NCBI GenBank assembly: GCA_018064565.1
Contig: JAGHVA010000034.1
Span: 1-8,856 of the forward strand
Origin: Candidatus Colimorpha onthohippi
Lineage (GTDB): Bacteria > Bacteroidota > Bacteroidia > Bacteroidales > P3
DNA: 8,856 nucleotides
Direction of reading: 5' to 3'
Position 1 is the stretch's first letter. The number at the start of each line of letters is the position of its first letter. Position numbers and translations under genes: made by a program. Under the pieces are notes generated by a model. That model was given only the letters and a program-made list of their open reading frames with translations, did not search any database and was not told the DNA's origin. This document shows, piece by piece, positions 1-5,824 of the stretch.

Positions 1-64
1 CCATATACAGGGTCTTGTTGGCTTCTTTACGTGCTTCTGCACTATTGTGTTTTCTACGTCCCAT
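1..64 (-). CDS. rplV: 50S ribosomal protein L22, N-terminal fragment
   Basis: Only the first 21 codons are in the window; the gene runs off the left edge. It starts at an ATG at 64-62 and reads MGRRKHNSAEARKEANKTLY then M, which resembles the basic N-terminus of Bacteroidetes L22 (MGARKK-SAEKRKEA type) as I remember it. L22 is a 50S protein that binds 23S rRNA domains and lines the nascent peptide exit tunnel with L4. Position after rpsS is the standard S10-cluster order (S19 then L22), which strongly supports the call. The gap to rpsS is 64 nt and contains a long inverted repeat. The start is preceded by an A-rich stretch (CAAAAAGAACA) with no Shine-Dalgarno motif, as is usual in this phylum. 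Confidence 0.85.
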   Translation of the reverse strand, partial: MGRRKHNSAEARKEANKTLYM

Positions 65-83
65 TGTTCTTTTTGAGTATAGT

Positions 84-118
84 TAAAAACGTTCAACGCC
101 AGAGGTTGGCCGTTTTTA
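84..118 (-). promoter_or_regulatory. Terminator-like stem-loop between rpsS and rplV
   Basis: In the minus-strand RNA an outer stem TAAAAACG/CGTTTTTA (118-111 with 91-84) encloses a 2x2 internal loop, then an inner stem CAAC/GTTG (108-105 with 97-94) with a 7-nt loop, giving 12 base pairs in all. The symmetric A5...U5 ends resemble an intrinsic terminator, yet it lies 20 nt before the rplV start within what should be one operon. It could be an attenuator, an RNA processing site or a translational element. The base pairing is seen directly; function is inferred. Confidence 0.4.
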
Positions 119-128
119 CATTTTACAT

Positions 129-407
129 TTATTTTTTAGCTTTGTCTTTTGATCCGGCGTGACCGCGGAAGATGCGGGTAGGAGCAAACTCACCGAGTTT
201 ATGTCCGACCATATTTTCGGTAACATAAACGGGTATAAATTTGTTACCGTTATGGACGGCGATGGTCTGACCGACGAAATCAGGAGAAATCATAGAAGCT
301 CTTGACCAAGTCTTGATGGTGACCTTCTTGTTTGATTTCTGTGCTTCGATAACTCTTTTTTCGAGTTTGTAGAAGATATACGGACCTTTCTTTAATGAAC
401 GACTCAT
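129..407 (-). CDS. rpsS: 30S ribosomal protein S19
   Basis: Encodes 92 residues beginning MSRSLKKGPYI and containing the S19 signature region from about residue 56 to 86 (PVYVTENMVGHKLGEF, then APTRIFRGH). S19 sits in the head of the 30S subunit with S13 and S14, near the A-site tRNA and the B1 inter-subunit bridges. The length is normal for the family, with a short Lys-rich C-terminal tail (SKDKAKK). The start ATG at 407-405 directly precedes the conserved SRS(L/T)KKGP motif, so the start is secure. The leader is AAGAAGAAAACA, purine-rich with no GGAGG. It lies between rplB and rplV as in most bacterial S10 clusters. No missing conserved segments were seen. Confidence 0.97.
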   Translation of the reverse strand: MSRSLKKGPYIFYKLEKRVIEAQKSNKKVTIKTWSRASMISPDFVGQTIAVHNGNKFIPVYVTENMVGHKLGEFAPTRIFRGHAGSKDKAKK

Positions 408-411
408 TGTT

Positions 412-440
412 TTCTTCTTTTGAGATTCTTCTTATTGAGA
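412..440 (-). repeat. Imperfect 14/15-bp tandem duplication in the rpsS leader
   Basis: On the plus strand TTCTTCTTTTGAGA (412-425) is followed at once by TTCTTCTTATTGAGA (426-440), the same word with one extra base. In the mRNA this gives two AAGAAGAA-type purine blocks upstream of rpsS, the nearer one 5 nt from the start codon. It may simply be a local slippage duplication. No function is claimed. Confidence 0.45.
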
Positions 441-494
441 AACCAGTCAGTTTGATAACGGTAGTATATTCAGCAAGCCATAGGTTGACGGAAT

Positions 495-518
495 ATTGTC
501 ATGCAAAAGACTGACAAT
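495..518 (-). promoter_or_regulatory. Stem-loop in the rplB-rpsS gap
   Basis: A perfect 7-bp inverted repeat, ATTGTCA (495-501) and TGACAAT (512-518), with a 10-nt loop, begins 10 nt after the rplB stop codon in the mRNA. No U-tract follows, so it is not a convincing intrinsic terminator. It could stabilise the upstream mRNA end or mark a processing point. A stem of this size can arise by chance in AT-rich DNA, hence the low confidence. Confidence 0.35.
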
Positions 519-527
519 CTCACTTTA

Positions 528-1352
528 TTACTTCTTTCTTCTTTCGACAATGTACTTCGTGGATTGTTTTTTAGGAGCACGTGTCTTATAGCCCTTGGCT
601 GGGATGCCCTTGCGAGAGCGAGGATGTCCACCAGTTTGACGACCTTCGCCACCGCCCATTGGGTGATCGACAGGGTTCATAACGACGCCACGGTTGCGTG
701 GGCGACGGCCGAGCCAACGATTGCGACCGGCTTTACCGCCTACTTCGAGGTTATGTTCTGGATTAGAGACGATACCCACGGTGGCGCGGCAAGCTTGAAG
801 GATCATGCGCATTTCGCCTGAAGGCATCTTAATGATAGCATACTTGCCGTCGCGAGACATGAGCTGTGCATAAGCGCCAGCAGAGCGGACCATTTTGGCG
901 CCCTGACCTGGGCGGAGCTCGATGTTATGGATCAGGGTACCGAAGGGGATTTCGGCGAGGGTAAGCGTGTTGCCCACTTCAGGAGCGACACCTTTGCCGG
1001 AGAGGATGGTTTGACCCACTTTCAAGCCTTGAGGGGCGAGGATGTAACGTTTTTCGCCATCTGCATAGTTAACGAGGGCGATACGAGAGCTACGATTAGG
1101 ATCGTACTCAATAGTCTTGACAACTGCGGGGATACCATCTTTGTCGCGTTTGAAATCGACGAGGCGATACAATTTTTTGTGGCCGCCGCCGATATAGCGC
1201 ATAGTCATTTTACCCGTGTTGTTACGTCCGCCGGATTTTCCGAAGCCGAAGACGAGACTTTTCTCTGGTTTTGAGGTCGTAATATCATCGTTGGTGACAA
1301 CGAGTTTATGACGCTGACCAGGGGTTGTTGGTTTAATTCTTTTTAAAGCCAT
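528..1352 (-). CDS. rplB: 50S ribosomal protein L2
   Basis: Encodes 274 residues, the normal length for bacterial L2. L2 binds 23S rRNA domain IV, helps join the subunits and lies close to the peptidyl transferase centre. Diagnostic parts: the N-terminal RIKPTTPGQR block, GGGHKKLYRLVDFKRDK (about 55-71), IEYDPNRSSRIALV (81-94), and the C-terminal NPVDHPMGGGEGR (226-238). The His at 230 matches the strictly conserved functional His229 of E. coli L2. The next-but-one residue is Met where E. coli has His; DHPMGGG is, as I recall, the usual Bacteroidetes form. The protein ends in a basic tail, ERRKK. The start ATG at 1352 precedes the conserved MA(L/V)(K/R) opening. Its flanks are unusual: 118 nt to rplW and 120 nt to rpsS, each with an inverted repeat. 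Confidence 0.98.
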   Translation of the reverse strand: MALKRIKPTTPGQRHKLVVTNDDITTSKPEKSLVFGFGKSGGRNNTGKMTMRYIGGGHKKLYRLVDFKRDKDGIPAVVKTIEYDPNRSSRIALVNYADGEKRYILAPQGLKVGQTILSGKGVAPEVGNTLTLAEIPFGTLIHNIELRPGQGAKMVRSAGAYAQLMSRDGKYAIIKMPSGEMRMILQACRATVGIVSNPEHNLEVGGKAGRNRWLGRRPRNRGVVMNPVDHPMGGGEGRQTGGHPRSRKGIPAKGYKTRAPKKQSTKYIVERRKK

Positions 1353-1416
1353 TTTAGATTTTTCTTTTTGACCATTTATCAGTTGGCCTTACTATTAATA
1401 GATAAACAGAGACCAA

Positions 1417-1445
1417 GAGGGTGCGGGCATAGAGACCGCATCCTC
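1417..1445 (-). promoter_or_regulatory. GC-rich stem-loop in the rplW-rplB gap
   Basis: In the mRNA, GAGGATGCGG (1445-1436) pairs with CCGCACCCTC (1426-1417) across a 9-nt loop. This gives a 10-position stem with nine Watson-Crick pairs, seven of them G-C, and one A-C mismatch. It begins 25 nt after the rplW stop and ends about 64 nt before the rplB start. The word AGAGACC occurs twice nearby on the plus strand (1408-1414 and 1431-1437), once inside the hairpin, so an alternative pairing is possible. No U-tract follows. Candidate cis-regulatory or processing element for rplB; the pairing is seen, the role is inferred. Confidence 0.45.
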
Positions 1446-1470
1446 ATGGACAAAGTTTCATTATATTTGC

Positions 1471-1821
1471 TTAGATATTAGCATAGAAATCGATAGTACA
1501 ACCTTCGGCGAGGGTAACAACGGCTTTTTTGAAGGCGTTGGTGCGACCGGTGAGGAAGCCTGATTTGGTGTAGCGCGATTTGAACTTACCGGAGTAGTTC
1601 ATCGTGTTTACATCAAGGACTTTCACGTTGTAGAAAGTCTCAATAGCTTTCTTAATTTCGAATTTGTTAGCGCGTTTGTCAACCACAAATCCGTAACGGT
1701 TGTGAGCCACCGGTTCAGGTTTGCCCTTCTTACGCTGGATGCGATTAAGCTTAGGAGCAGCCGCAGCCTCGGTAAGTCTCGTCATCTTTTCGCTGATGAG
1801 CGGTTTTATTAAAATATTCAT
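1471..1821 (-). CDS. rplW: 50S ribosomal protein L23, with N-terminal insertion
   Basis: Encodes 116 residues; bacterial L23 is usually about 95-100. The core is clear: MNILIKPLISEKMT at the start, NRYGFVVDKRANKFEIKKAI (41-60), NVKVLDVNTMNYSGKFKSRY (65-84), GRTNAFKKAVVTLAEG (92-107) and DFYANI at the end. L23 binds 23S rRNA domain III at the exit of the peptide tunnel and is the docking site for trigger factor and SRP. The extra length lies at about residues 19-40, an Ala run followed by a Lys/Arg/Pro-rich stretch (PKLNRIQRKKGKPEPVAH), just where typical L23 passes straight from the first helix to the first strand. The frame is intact across it, so this looks like a genuine lineage insertion. 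It is 34 nt from rplD and 118 nt from rplB. Confidence 0.96.
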   Translation of the reverse strand: MNILIKPLISEKMTRLTEAAAAPKLNRIQRKKGKPEPVAHNRYGFVVDKRANKFEIKKAIETFYNVKVLDVNTMNYSGKFKSRYTKSGFLTGRTNAFKKAVVTLAEGCTIDFYANI

Positions 1822-1855
1822 TTGTTAAAAGTTCTAAATCGGTTACTCCAAAGAT

Positions 1856-2488
1856 TTATTTTACAGCCAAGACACGGTTAATTTCAGCGATTGACCCTTC
1901 GGATAAGAGGATCTGAGCTGCATTAACGATGTCGTATGTATTTAACTCCGTTACGTTTACAACCTTCACATTTTGGAGGTTGCGGGCAGACAAAGATACG
2001 AAATTATTTGGTTTTTCAACAACTACCAAAGATTTTTTGTCGTTAACTTTAAGGTTGTTGAGCACCTGAATCATTTGTTTTGTTTTAGGAGCTTCGAAGT
2101 TGAAGTTTTCGACCACCATGATAGCGTTGTCGGCCACTTTGCTGCTTAAGGCGGAGCGGCGTGCAAGGCGTTTGACTTTGATGTTAAGTTTGAAGCGGTA
2201 GTCGCGAGGTTTGGGTCCGAAGATGGTACCGCCACCTACAAAGACAGGACTTTTGAGATCGCCAGAACGAGCACCGCCAGTACCTTTTTGACGTTTTAGT
2301 TTACGAGTGCTGTGGGCATTTTCAGAACGTTCTTTGCTTTTATGAGTACCCTGACGCTGATCTGCCAAGTACTGTTTGCAGTCGAGGTAAACAGCATGTT
2401 CGTTGGGCTTAATAGCGAAGATAGAATCGTCGAGGGTGATGGTTCTACCGGTTTCGCCGCCGTTGGTGTTATAAATTTTTAGCTCCAT
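1856..2488 (-). CDS. rplD: 50S ribosomal protein L4
   Basis: Encodes 210 residues, normal for L4. L4 is an early-assembly 50S protein; its long basic loop reaches the constriction of the nascent peptide tunnel opposite L22. That loop is visible at about residues 48-85, including KLKRQKGTGGARSGD, followed by GGGTIFGPKPRDY (86-98) and the helix LARRSALSSK. The C-terminal half carries the usual alternating Rossmann-like pattern (NAIMVVENF, KSLVVVE, VKVVNVTELNTYDIV). The start ATG at 2488-2486 lies inside the 3' end of rplC, so rplC and rplD overlap by 10 nt and are probably translationally coupled. In E. coli L4 represses its own operon through a leader before rpsJ. That leader has no room here, since fusA-rpsJ is only 18 nt. 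Confidence 0.97.
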   Translation of the reverse strand: MELKIYNTNGGETGRTITLDDSIFAIKPNEHAVYLDCKQYLADQRQGTHKSKERSENAHSTRKLKRQKGTGGARSGDLKSPVFVGGGTIFGPKPRDYRFKLNIKVKRLARRSALSSKVADNAIMVVENFNFEAPKTKQMIQVLNNLKVNDKKSLVVVEKPNNFVSLSARNLQNVKVVNVTELNTYDIVNAAQILLSEGSIAEINRVLAVK

Positions 2489-3108
2489 CTTTCAATTTTT
2501 AAAAGTGATCCTTTGGGTCCCGGTACAGAACCTTTGACTAACATTAAATTTTTCTCAGCGATAATCTTGACTACTTCAAGGTTTTGGATTTTGACGCGAT
2601 GGTTGCCCATTTGGCCAGCCATACGCATACCCTTAAAGATTTTGGAGGGGTAAGAAGATGCGCCGATAGAACCTGGGGCACGCAGGCGGTCGTGTTGGCC
2701 GTGAGTTAAGTCTCCAACACCGCCGAAACCGTGTCTTTTAACAACACCTTGGAAGCCTTTACCTTTAGAGGTGCCGACGATGTCAACAAATTCGCCTTCT
2801 TGGAACACATCGACGGTAAGGACTTCGCCATGTTTTTTCTTGTGGCCTTCTTCAAAACGGCTAAATTCAGCGATATAACGTTTTGGGGTTGTATTAGCTT
2901 TGGCAAAGTGGCCTTTCATGGCTTTAGTGGTATGGCTTTCTTTTTTGTCGCCAAAAGCCAATTGGATAGCCTCGTAGCCATCTTTTTCGATTGTTTTGAC
3001 TTGCGTTACGACGCAAGGACCTGCCTCTATGACAGTGCACGGTATTTGTTTACCGTCGGCATTAAAGAGACTGGTCATTCCAATTTTTTTACCTAATAAT
3101 CCTGACAT
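2479..3108 (-). CDS. rplC: 50S ribosomal protein L3
   Basis: Encodes 209 residues. L3 is one of the first proteins to assemble on the 50S subunit and its loop reaches towards the peptidyl transferase centre. Family hallmarks: MSGLLGKKIGMTSLF at the N-terminus, VTQVKT, then VGTSKGKGFQGVVKRHGF (about 117-134), GSIGASSYP and FKGMRMAGQMG. The E. coli Gln methylated by PrmB (GSIGQ) is replaced by Ala here (GSIGA), as I recall is usual in Bacteroidetes. I chose the ATG at 3108 rather than an in-frame ATG at 3144. The 12 extra residues resemble no L3 N-terminus, and they would be coded by the gap hairpin region. The leader AATTAAA is AT-rich without Shine-Dalgarno. The stop codon lies 10 nt inside rplD. 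Confidence 0.96.
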   Translation of the reverse strand: MSGLLGKKIGMTSLFNADGKQIPCTVIEAGPCVVTQVKTIEKDGYEAIQLAFGDKKESHTTKAMKGHFAKANTTPKRYIAEFSRFEEGHKKKHGEVLTVDVFQEGEFVDIVGTSKGKGFQGVVKRHGFGGVGDLTHGQHDRLRAPGSIGASSYPSKIFKGMRMAGQMGNHRVKIQNLEVVKIIAEKNLMLVKGSVPGPKGSLLKIERWS

Positions 3109-3145
3109 TTTAATTATGGATTGGTTTGTTTTACACTTCAGCATA

Positions 3146-3180
3146 TGATGGCAGCAACGGTGCCATCAGCATTGGCTGAT
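3146..3180 (-). promoter_or_regulatory. Two mutually exclusive stem-loops between rpsJ and rplC
   Basis: Reading the mRNA from the rpsJ stop, hairpin A is ATCAGC-CAAT-GCTGAT (3180-3165), a perfect 6-bp stem with a 4-nt loop. Hairpin B is TGATGGCA-CCGTTGC-TGCCATCA (3168-3146), a perfect 8-bp stem with a 7-nt loop. They share the four bases TGAT (3168-3165), so only one can be fully formed at a time. B ends 37 nt before the rplC start. Neither has a U-tract. This arrangement is what an RNA switch or attenuator looks like, but binding or switching is inference only. Confidence 0.45.
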
Positions 3181-3189
3181 TAATTAATT

Positions 3190-3498
3190 TCAGACTTTGA
3201 TTTCGACTTCGACACCGCTTGGGAGTTCGAGTTTCATAAGAGCATCGACTGTTTTGGAGCGATCGTTGATTTCGATGTCCATCAGACGTTTGTAGGAGCT
3301 CAGTTCGAACTGCTCACGAGATTTCTTGTTAACGAAAGTAGAGCGGTTGACAGTAAAAATCTTTTTGCTGGTAGGCAATGGGATAGGGCCCGTTACCACA
3401 GCGCCCGTCATTTTGACGGTCTTGACGATCTTCTCGGCCGATTTGTCGACGAGGTTGTGATCGTAAGATTTGAGTTTGATTCTAATTCTTTGACTCAC
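3190..3498 (-). CDS. rpsJ: 30S ribosomal protein S10 (NusE), GTG start
   Basis: Encodes 102 residues from a GTG start at 3498-3496: SQRIRIKLKSYDHNLVDKSA, then the conserved GPIPLPTSKKIFTVNRS (about 37-53) and REQFELSSYKRLMDI, ending with ELPSGVEVEIKV. S10 belongs to the 30S head, and as NusE it pairs with NusB in transcription antitermination and contacts NusG to link RNA polymerase to ribosomes. The GTG is the only start directly before the conserved S-Q-(R/K)-I-R-I opening. Other r-protein starts here are ATG, so this one may be tuned for weaker initiation. It follows fusA by only 18 nt with no tuf gene between, and precedes rplC by 81 nt containing paired hairpins. Confidence 0.97.
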   Translation of the reverse strand: MSQRIRIKLKSYDHNLVDKSAEKIVKTVKMTGAVVTGPIPLPTSKKIFTVNRSTFVNKKSREQFELSSYKRLMDIEINDRSKTVDALMKLELPSGVEVEIKV

Positions 3499-3516
3499 GG
3501 TTTTAAGAATTTGTTA

Positions 3517-5607
3517 TTAATAATTGTTTTTGTTTTTCAATATTGCATCTTGCTGTTCGCGAGATACTTCTGCATAATGGGAGAATTCCATAGTAGAGTT
3601 GGCACGTCCGGAGGTGATGGTACGCAAGGCGGTTACGTAGCCAAACATTTTTTCGAGTGGGACTTTGGCGTGGATGGCCTGGACGCCGACTTTGGCTTCG
3701 ATATTTTCGAGCATGCCGCGGCGGCGGTTGAGGTCGCCGGTTACGTCGCCGACGTAGGCGTCGGGGGTAACGACTTCGAGTTTCATGATAGGCTCAAGGA
3801 GTACGGGGGAGGCTTTTCGGCAAGCGGCTTTGTAGCCGATTTTGGCGCATAACTCGAATGAGAGCTGGTCTGAATCGACTGGGTGGAAGGAGCCATCGAT
3901 GATACGCACTTTCATGCTGTCCATGGGATAGCCAGCTAAGACGCCGTTTTGCATAGCTTCTTTGAATCCTTTTTCGAGTGCTGGCATGTACTCTTTGGGG
4001 ATGTTGCCGCCTTTTACTTCGTTAATGAATTGTAATCCTACTACACCTTCATCGGCAGGGCCGATTTCGAAGAGGACATCGGCGAACTTGCCTTTACCAC
4101 CAGTCTGCTTTTTGTAGATTTCATGGTGTTGAAAGGTAGCAGTAATGTTTTCTTTGTAGGCTACTTCTGGACGACCTTGGTTGACTTCGACTCCGAATTC
4201 ACGACGCAAGCGGTCAACAATGATATCGAGGTGGAGTTCGCCCATGCCGCTGATAAGGGTTTGGCCAGAGACTTCGTCGCTCTTGACGCGGAATGTAGGG
4301 TCTTCTTCTGCCAGTTTCATCAAGGCATTGGTGAGTTTGTCCACATCTGCTTGGGTGAGAGGCTCAACAGCGATACTTATGACGGGCTCTGGGAATTTCA
4401 TAGACTCAAGGATGATGGGATGATGCTCGTCGCAGAGGGTATGGCCTGTCTTGATTTCTTTGAATCCGACGGCGGCGCCGATGTCGCCAGCTTCGATACG
4501 GTCTAAGGGGTTTTGCTTGTTGGAGTGCATCTGCATGATGCGTGAGATGCGCTCTTTTTTGCCTGTGTTGGCGTTATAGACGTAAGAGCCTGATTCAAGA
4601 GAACCCGAATAGACACGGAAGAAGCAGAGACGGCCGACATAGGGGTCGGTAGCGATTTTGAATGCCAAGGCGGAGAAGGGTGCGGTGGTGCTGATGGCAC
4701 GCACTTGGGTTTGTTCTGTTTTGGGGTTGATGCCTTGGACTTCGCCGACGTCTAATGGGCTTGGGAGGTAGGCTGCGACTGCGTCGAGCAGGGACTGGAC
4801 GCCTTTGTTTTTGAAGGATGATCCGCAAAGCACAGGGGTAATTTTCATTGCGAGTGTTGCTTTGCGAATTTCGGTTATCATCTCTTGTTCGGTGATGGAG
4901 TTAGGATCGTTGAAGAATTTCTCCATCAACTGTTCATTTTCTTCTGCTACACCTTCGATAAGTTTTTGGCGGTACTCGTTTACGGTGTCTTTTAAGTCGT
5001 CGGGCATTGGCACTTCGAAGAATTTGGTGCCATTAGACTCTTCGTCCCAAATAAGTGCTTTGTTTGTGATGAGGTTGACGATGCCTTTGAAGAGGTTTTC
5101 TTGACCGATAGGGATTACAAGAGGGATGGGGTTGGCGCCCAGGCGTTCTTTAATCTGGTTGACTACGGAGAAGAAGTCGGCACCTGCGCGATCCATCTTG
5201 TTGACGAAGGCGATGCGAGGGACGTGGTATTTGTTGGCCTGACGCCAGACGGTTTCGGACTGTGGTTCGACGCCGCCGACGGCGCAGAAGATGGCGATAG
5301 CACCGTCGAGGATGCGGAGGGAGCGTTCGACCTCGACGGTGAAATCGACATGACCAGGGGTATCGATGATGTTGAGTTTGTAGCGGTTTTGTTGCCAATC
5401 CCAATACACGGTGGTAGCGGCAGAGGTAATGGTAATGCCTCGTTCTTGCTCTTGTTGCATCCAATCCATGGTGGCGGAGCCTTCGTGGGTTTCGCCCAGT
5501 TTGTAGTTTTTGCCTGTGTAGAATAGGATGCGCTCGGTGGTGGTAGTTTTACCAGCATCGATATGAGCCATGATACCGATATTGCGTGTATATTTGAGAT
5601 CTGCCAT
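3517..5607 (-). CDS. fusA: Elongation factor G
   Basis: Encodes 696 residues, standard EF-G length. EF-G is the GTPase that drives tRNA-mRNA translocation and, with RRF, ribosome recycling. All GTPase motifs are intact: G1 AHIDAGKT (14-21), switch I RGITI (56-60), G3 DTPGH (82-86), G4 NKMD (136-139) and G5-region CGSSFKNKG. Domains follow in order: G with G' (1 to about 290), II (about 300-400), III with SGMGELHLDI, IV with the GSFHPVDSDQLSFE tip region, and V with YVGDVTGDLNRRRG. The protein starts at ATG 5607 (MADLKYTRNIGIMAHIDAG). Its place between rpsG and rpsJ marks it as the housekeeping copy. Some Bacteroides carry a second, divergent EF-G elsewhere. The 217-nt leader after rpsG holds GC-rich hairpins and a strong Shine-Dalgarno motif that is not at the fusA start. 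Confidence 0.98.
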   Translation of the reverse strand: MADLKYTRNIGIMAHIDAGKTTTTERILFYTGKNYKLGETHEGSATMDWMQQEQERGITITSAATTVYWDWQQNRYKLNIIDTPGHVDFTVEVERSLRILDGAIAIFCAVGGVEPQSETVWRQANKYHVPRIAFVNKMDRAGADFFSVVNQIKERLGANPIPLVIPIGQENLFKGIVNLITNKALIWDEESNGTKFFEVPMPDDLKDTVNEYRQKLIEGVAEENEQLMEKFFNDPNSITEQEMITEIRKATLAMKITPVLCGSSFKNKGVQSLLDAVAAYLPSPLDVGEVQGINPKTEQTQVRAISTTAPFSALAFKIATDPYVGRLCFFRVYSGSLESGSYVYNANTGKKERISRIMQMHSNKQNPLDRIEAGDIGAAVGFKEIKTGHTLCDEHHPIILESMKFPEPVISIAVEPLTQADVDKLTNALMKLAEEDPTFRVKSDEVSGQTLISGMGELHLDIIVDRLRREFGVEVNQGRPEVAYKENITATFQHHEIYKKQTGGKGKFADVLFEIGPADEGVVGLQFINEVKGGNIPKEYMPALEKGFKEAMQNGVLAGYPMDSMKVRIIDGSFHPVDSDQLSFELCAKIGYKAACRKASPVLLEPIMKLEVVTPDAYVGDVTGDLNRRRGMLENIEAKVGVQAIHAKVPLEKMFGYVTALRTITSGRANSTMEFSHYAEVSREQQDAILKNKNNY

Positions 5608-5666
5608 GCTGATTGATTAAAGAGTTCGTTTTTTCGCAACAGTCGTTATTCGCTGAGTATTTTTTT

Positions 5667-5692
5667 TTATAAAGTGGTGCTCATGACCTCCT
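5667..5692 (-). promoter_or_regulatory. Strong Shine-Dalgarno motif with a 5-codon mini-ORF in the fusA leader
   Basis: The mRNA reads AACAGGAGGTCATGAGC (5695-5679). AGGAGG at 5692-5687 is a full match to the anti-Shine-Dalgarno core, followed after 2 nt by ATG and the short frame MSTTL-stop (5684-5667). The spacing is too short for normal initiation, and Bacteroidetes ribosomes rarely use such motifs. None of the true genes here has one. It lies 59 nt upstream of the fusA start. It may be chance, a remnant, or a ribosome-binding regulatory site. Confidence 0.3.
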
Positions 5693-5715
5693 GTTAGTTG
5701 GTTTTCTCGCTCCCT

Positions 5716-5757
5716 GTCCGCCGGCAGGCGGGTCGGCATACAAGCAAGCTTGTCTGC
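5716..5757 (-). repeat. GC-rich double hairpin in the rpsG-fusA gap, possible dispersed intergenic repeat
   Basis: Two adjacent inverted repeats: CCGCC (5718-5722) with GGCGG (5727-5731) around a 4-nt loop, and GCA-T-ACAAG (5736-5744) with CTTGT-C-TGC (5749-5757), a 3+5 bp stem with one mismatch and a 4-nt loop. The block is much richer in GC than its AT-rich surroundings, including a run of nine T at 5660-5668. The look is that of a mobile palindromic intergenic element, and I have a vague memory of similar words in other genomes. Only a genome search can show whether it recurs. Confidence 0.35.
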
Positions 5758-5824
5758 TCTCGGCTTATCGAAAACGTTGATATAGTAATAATGAGTGTGG
5801 GGTGCAGAAGTAGGTGGATAGGCT

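Noticed and set aside
501..821. Plus-strand frames antisense to rplB, and similar ones opposite rplC, rpsJ, fusA and rpsG
   Set aside because: These are frame shadows of highly conserved r-protein and EF-G genes and show no family features.
1451..1458. AAACTTTG on the minus strand (1458-1451) as an internal promoter for rplB
   Set aside because: It lacks the first T of TAnnTTTG, and no TTTG lies at the proper distance upstream.
3109..3144. An upstream in-frame ATG giving L3 a 12-residue N-terminal extension (MLKCKTNQSIIK)
   Set aside because: Known L3 proteins begin at M-(S/P/I)-G-L-(L/V)-G-K-K; the extension matches nothing conserved and starts next to the intergenic hairpins.
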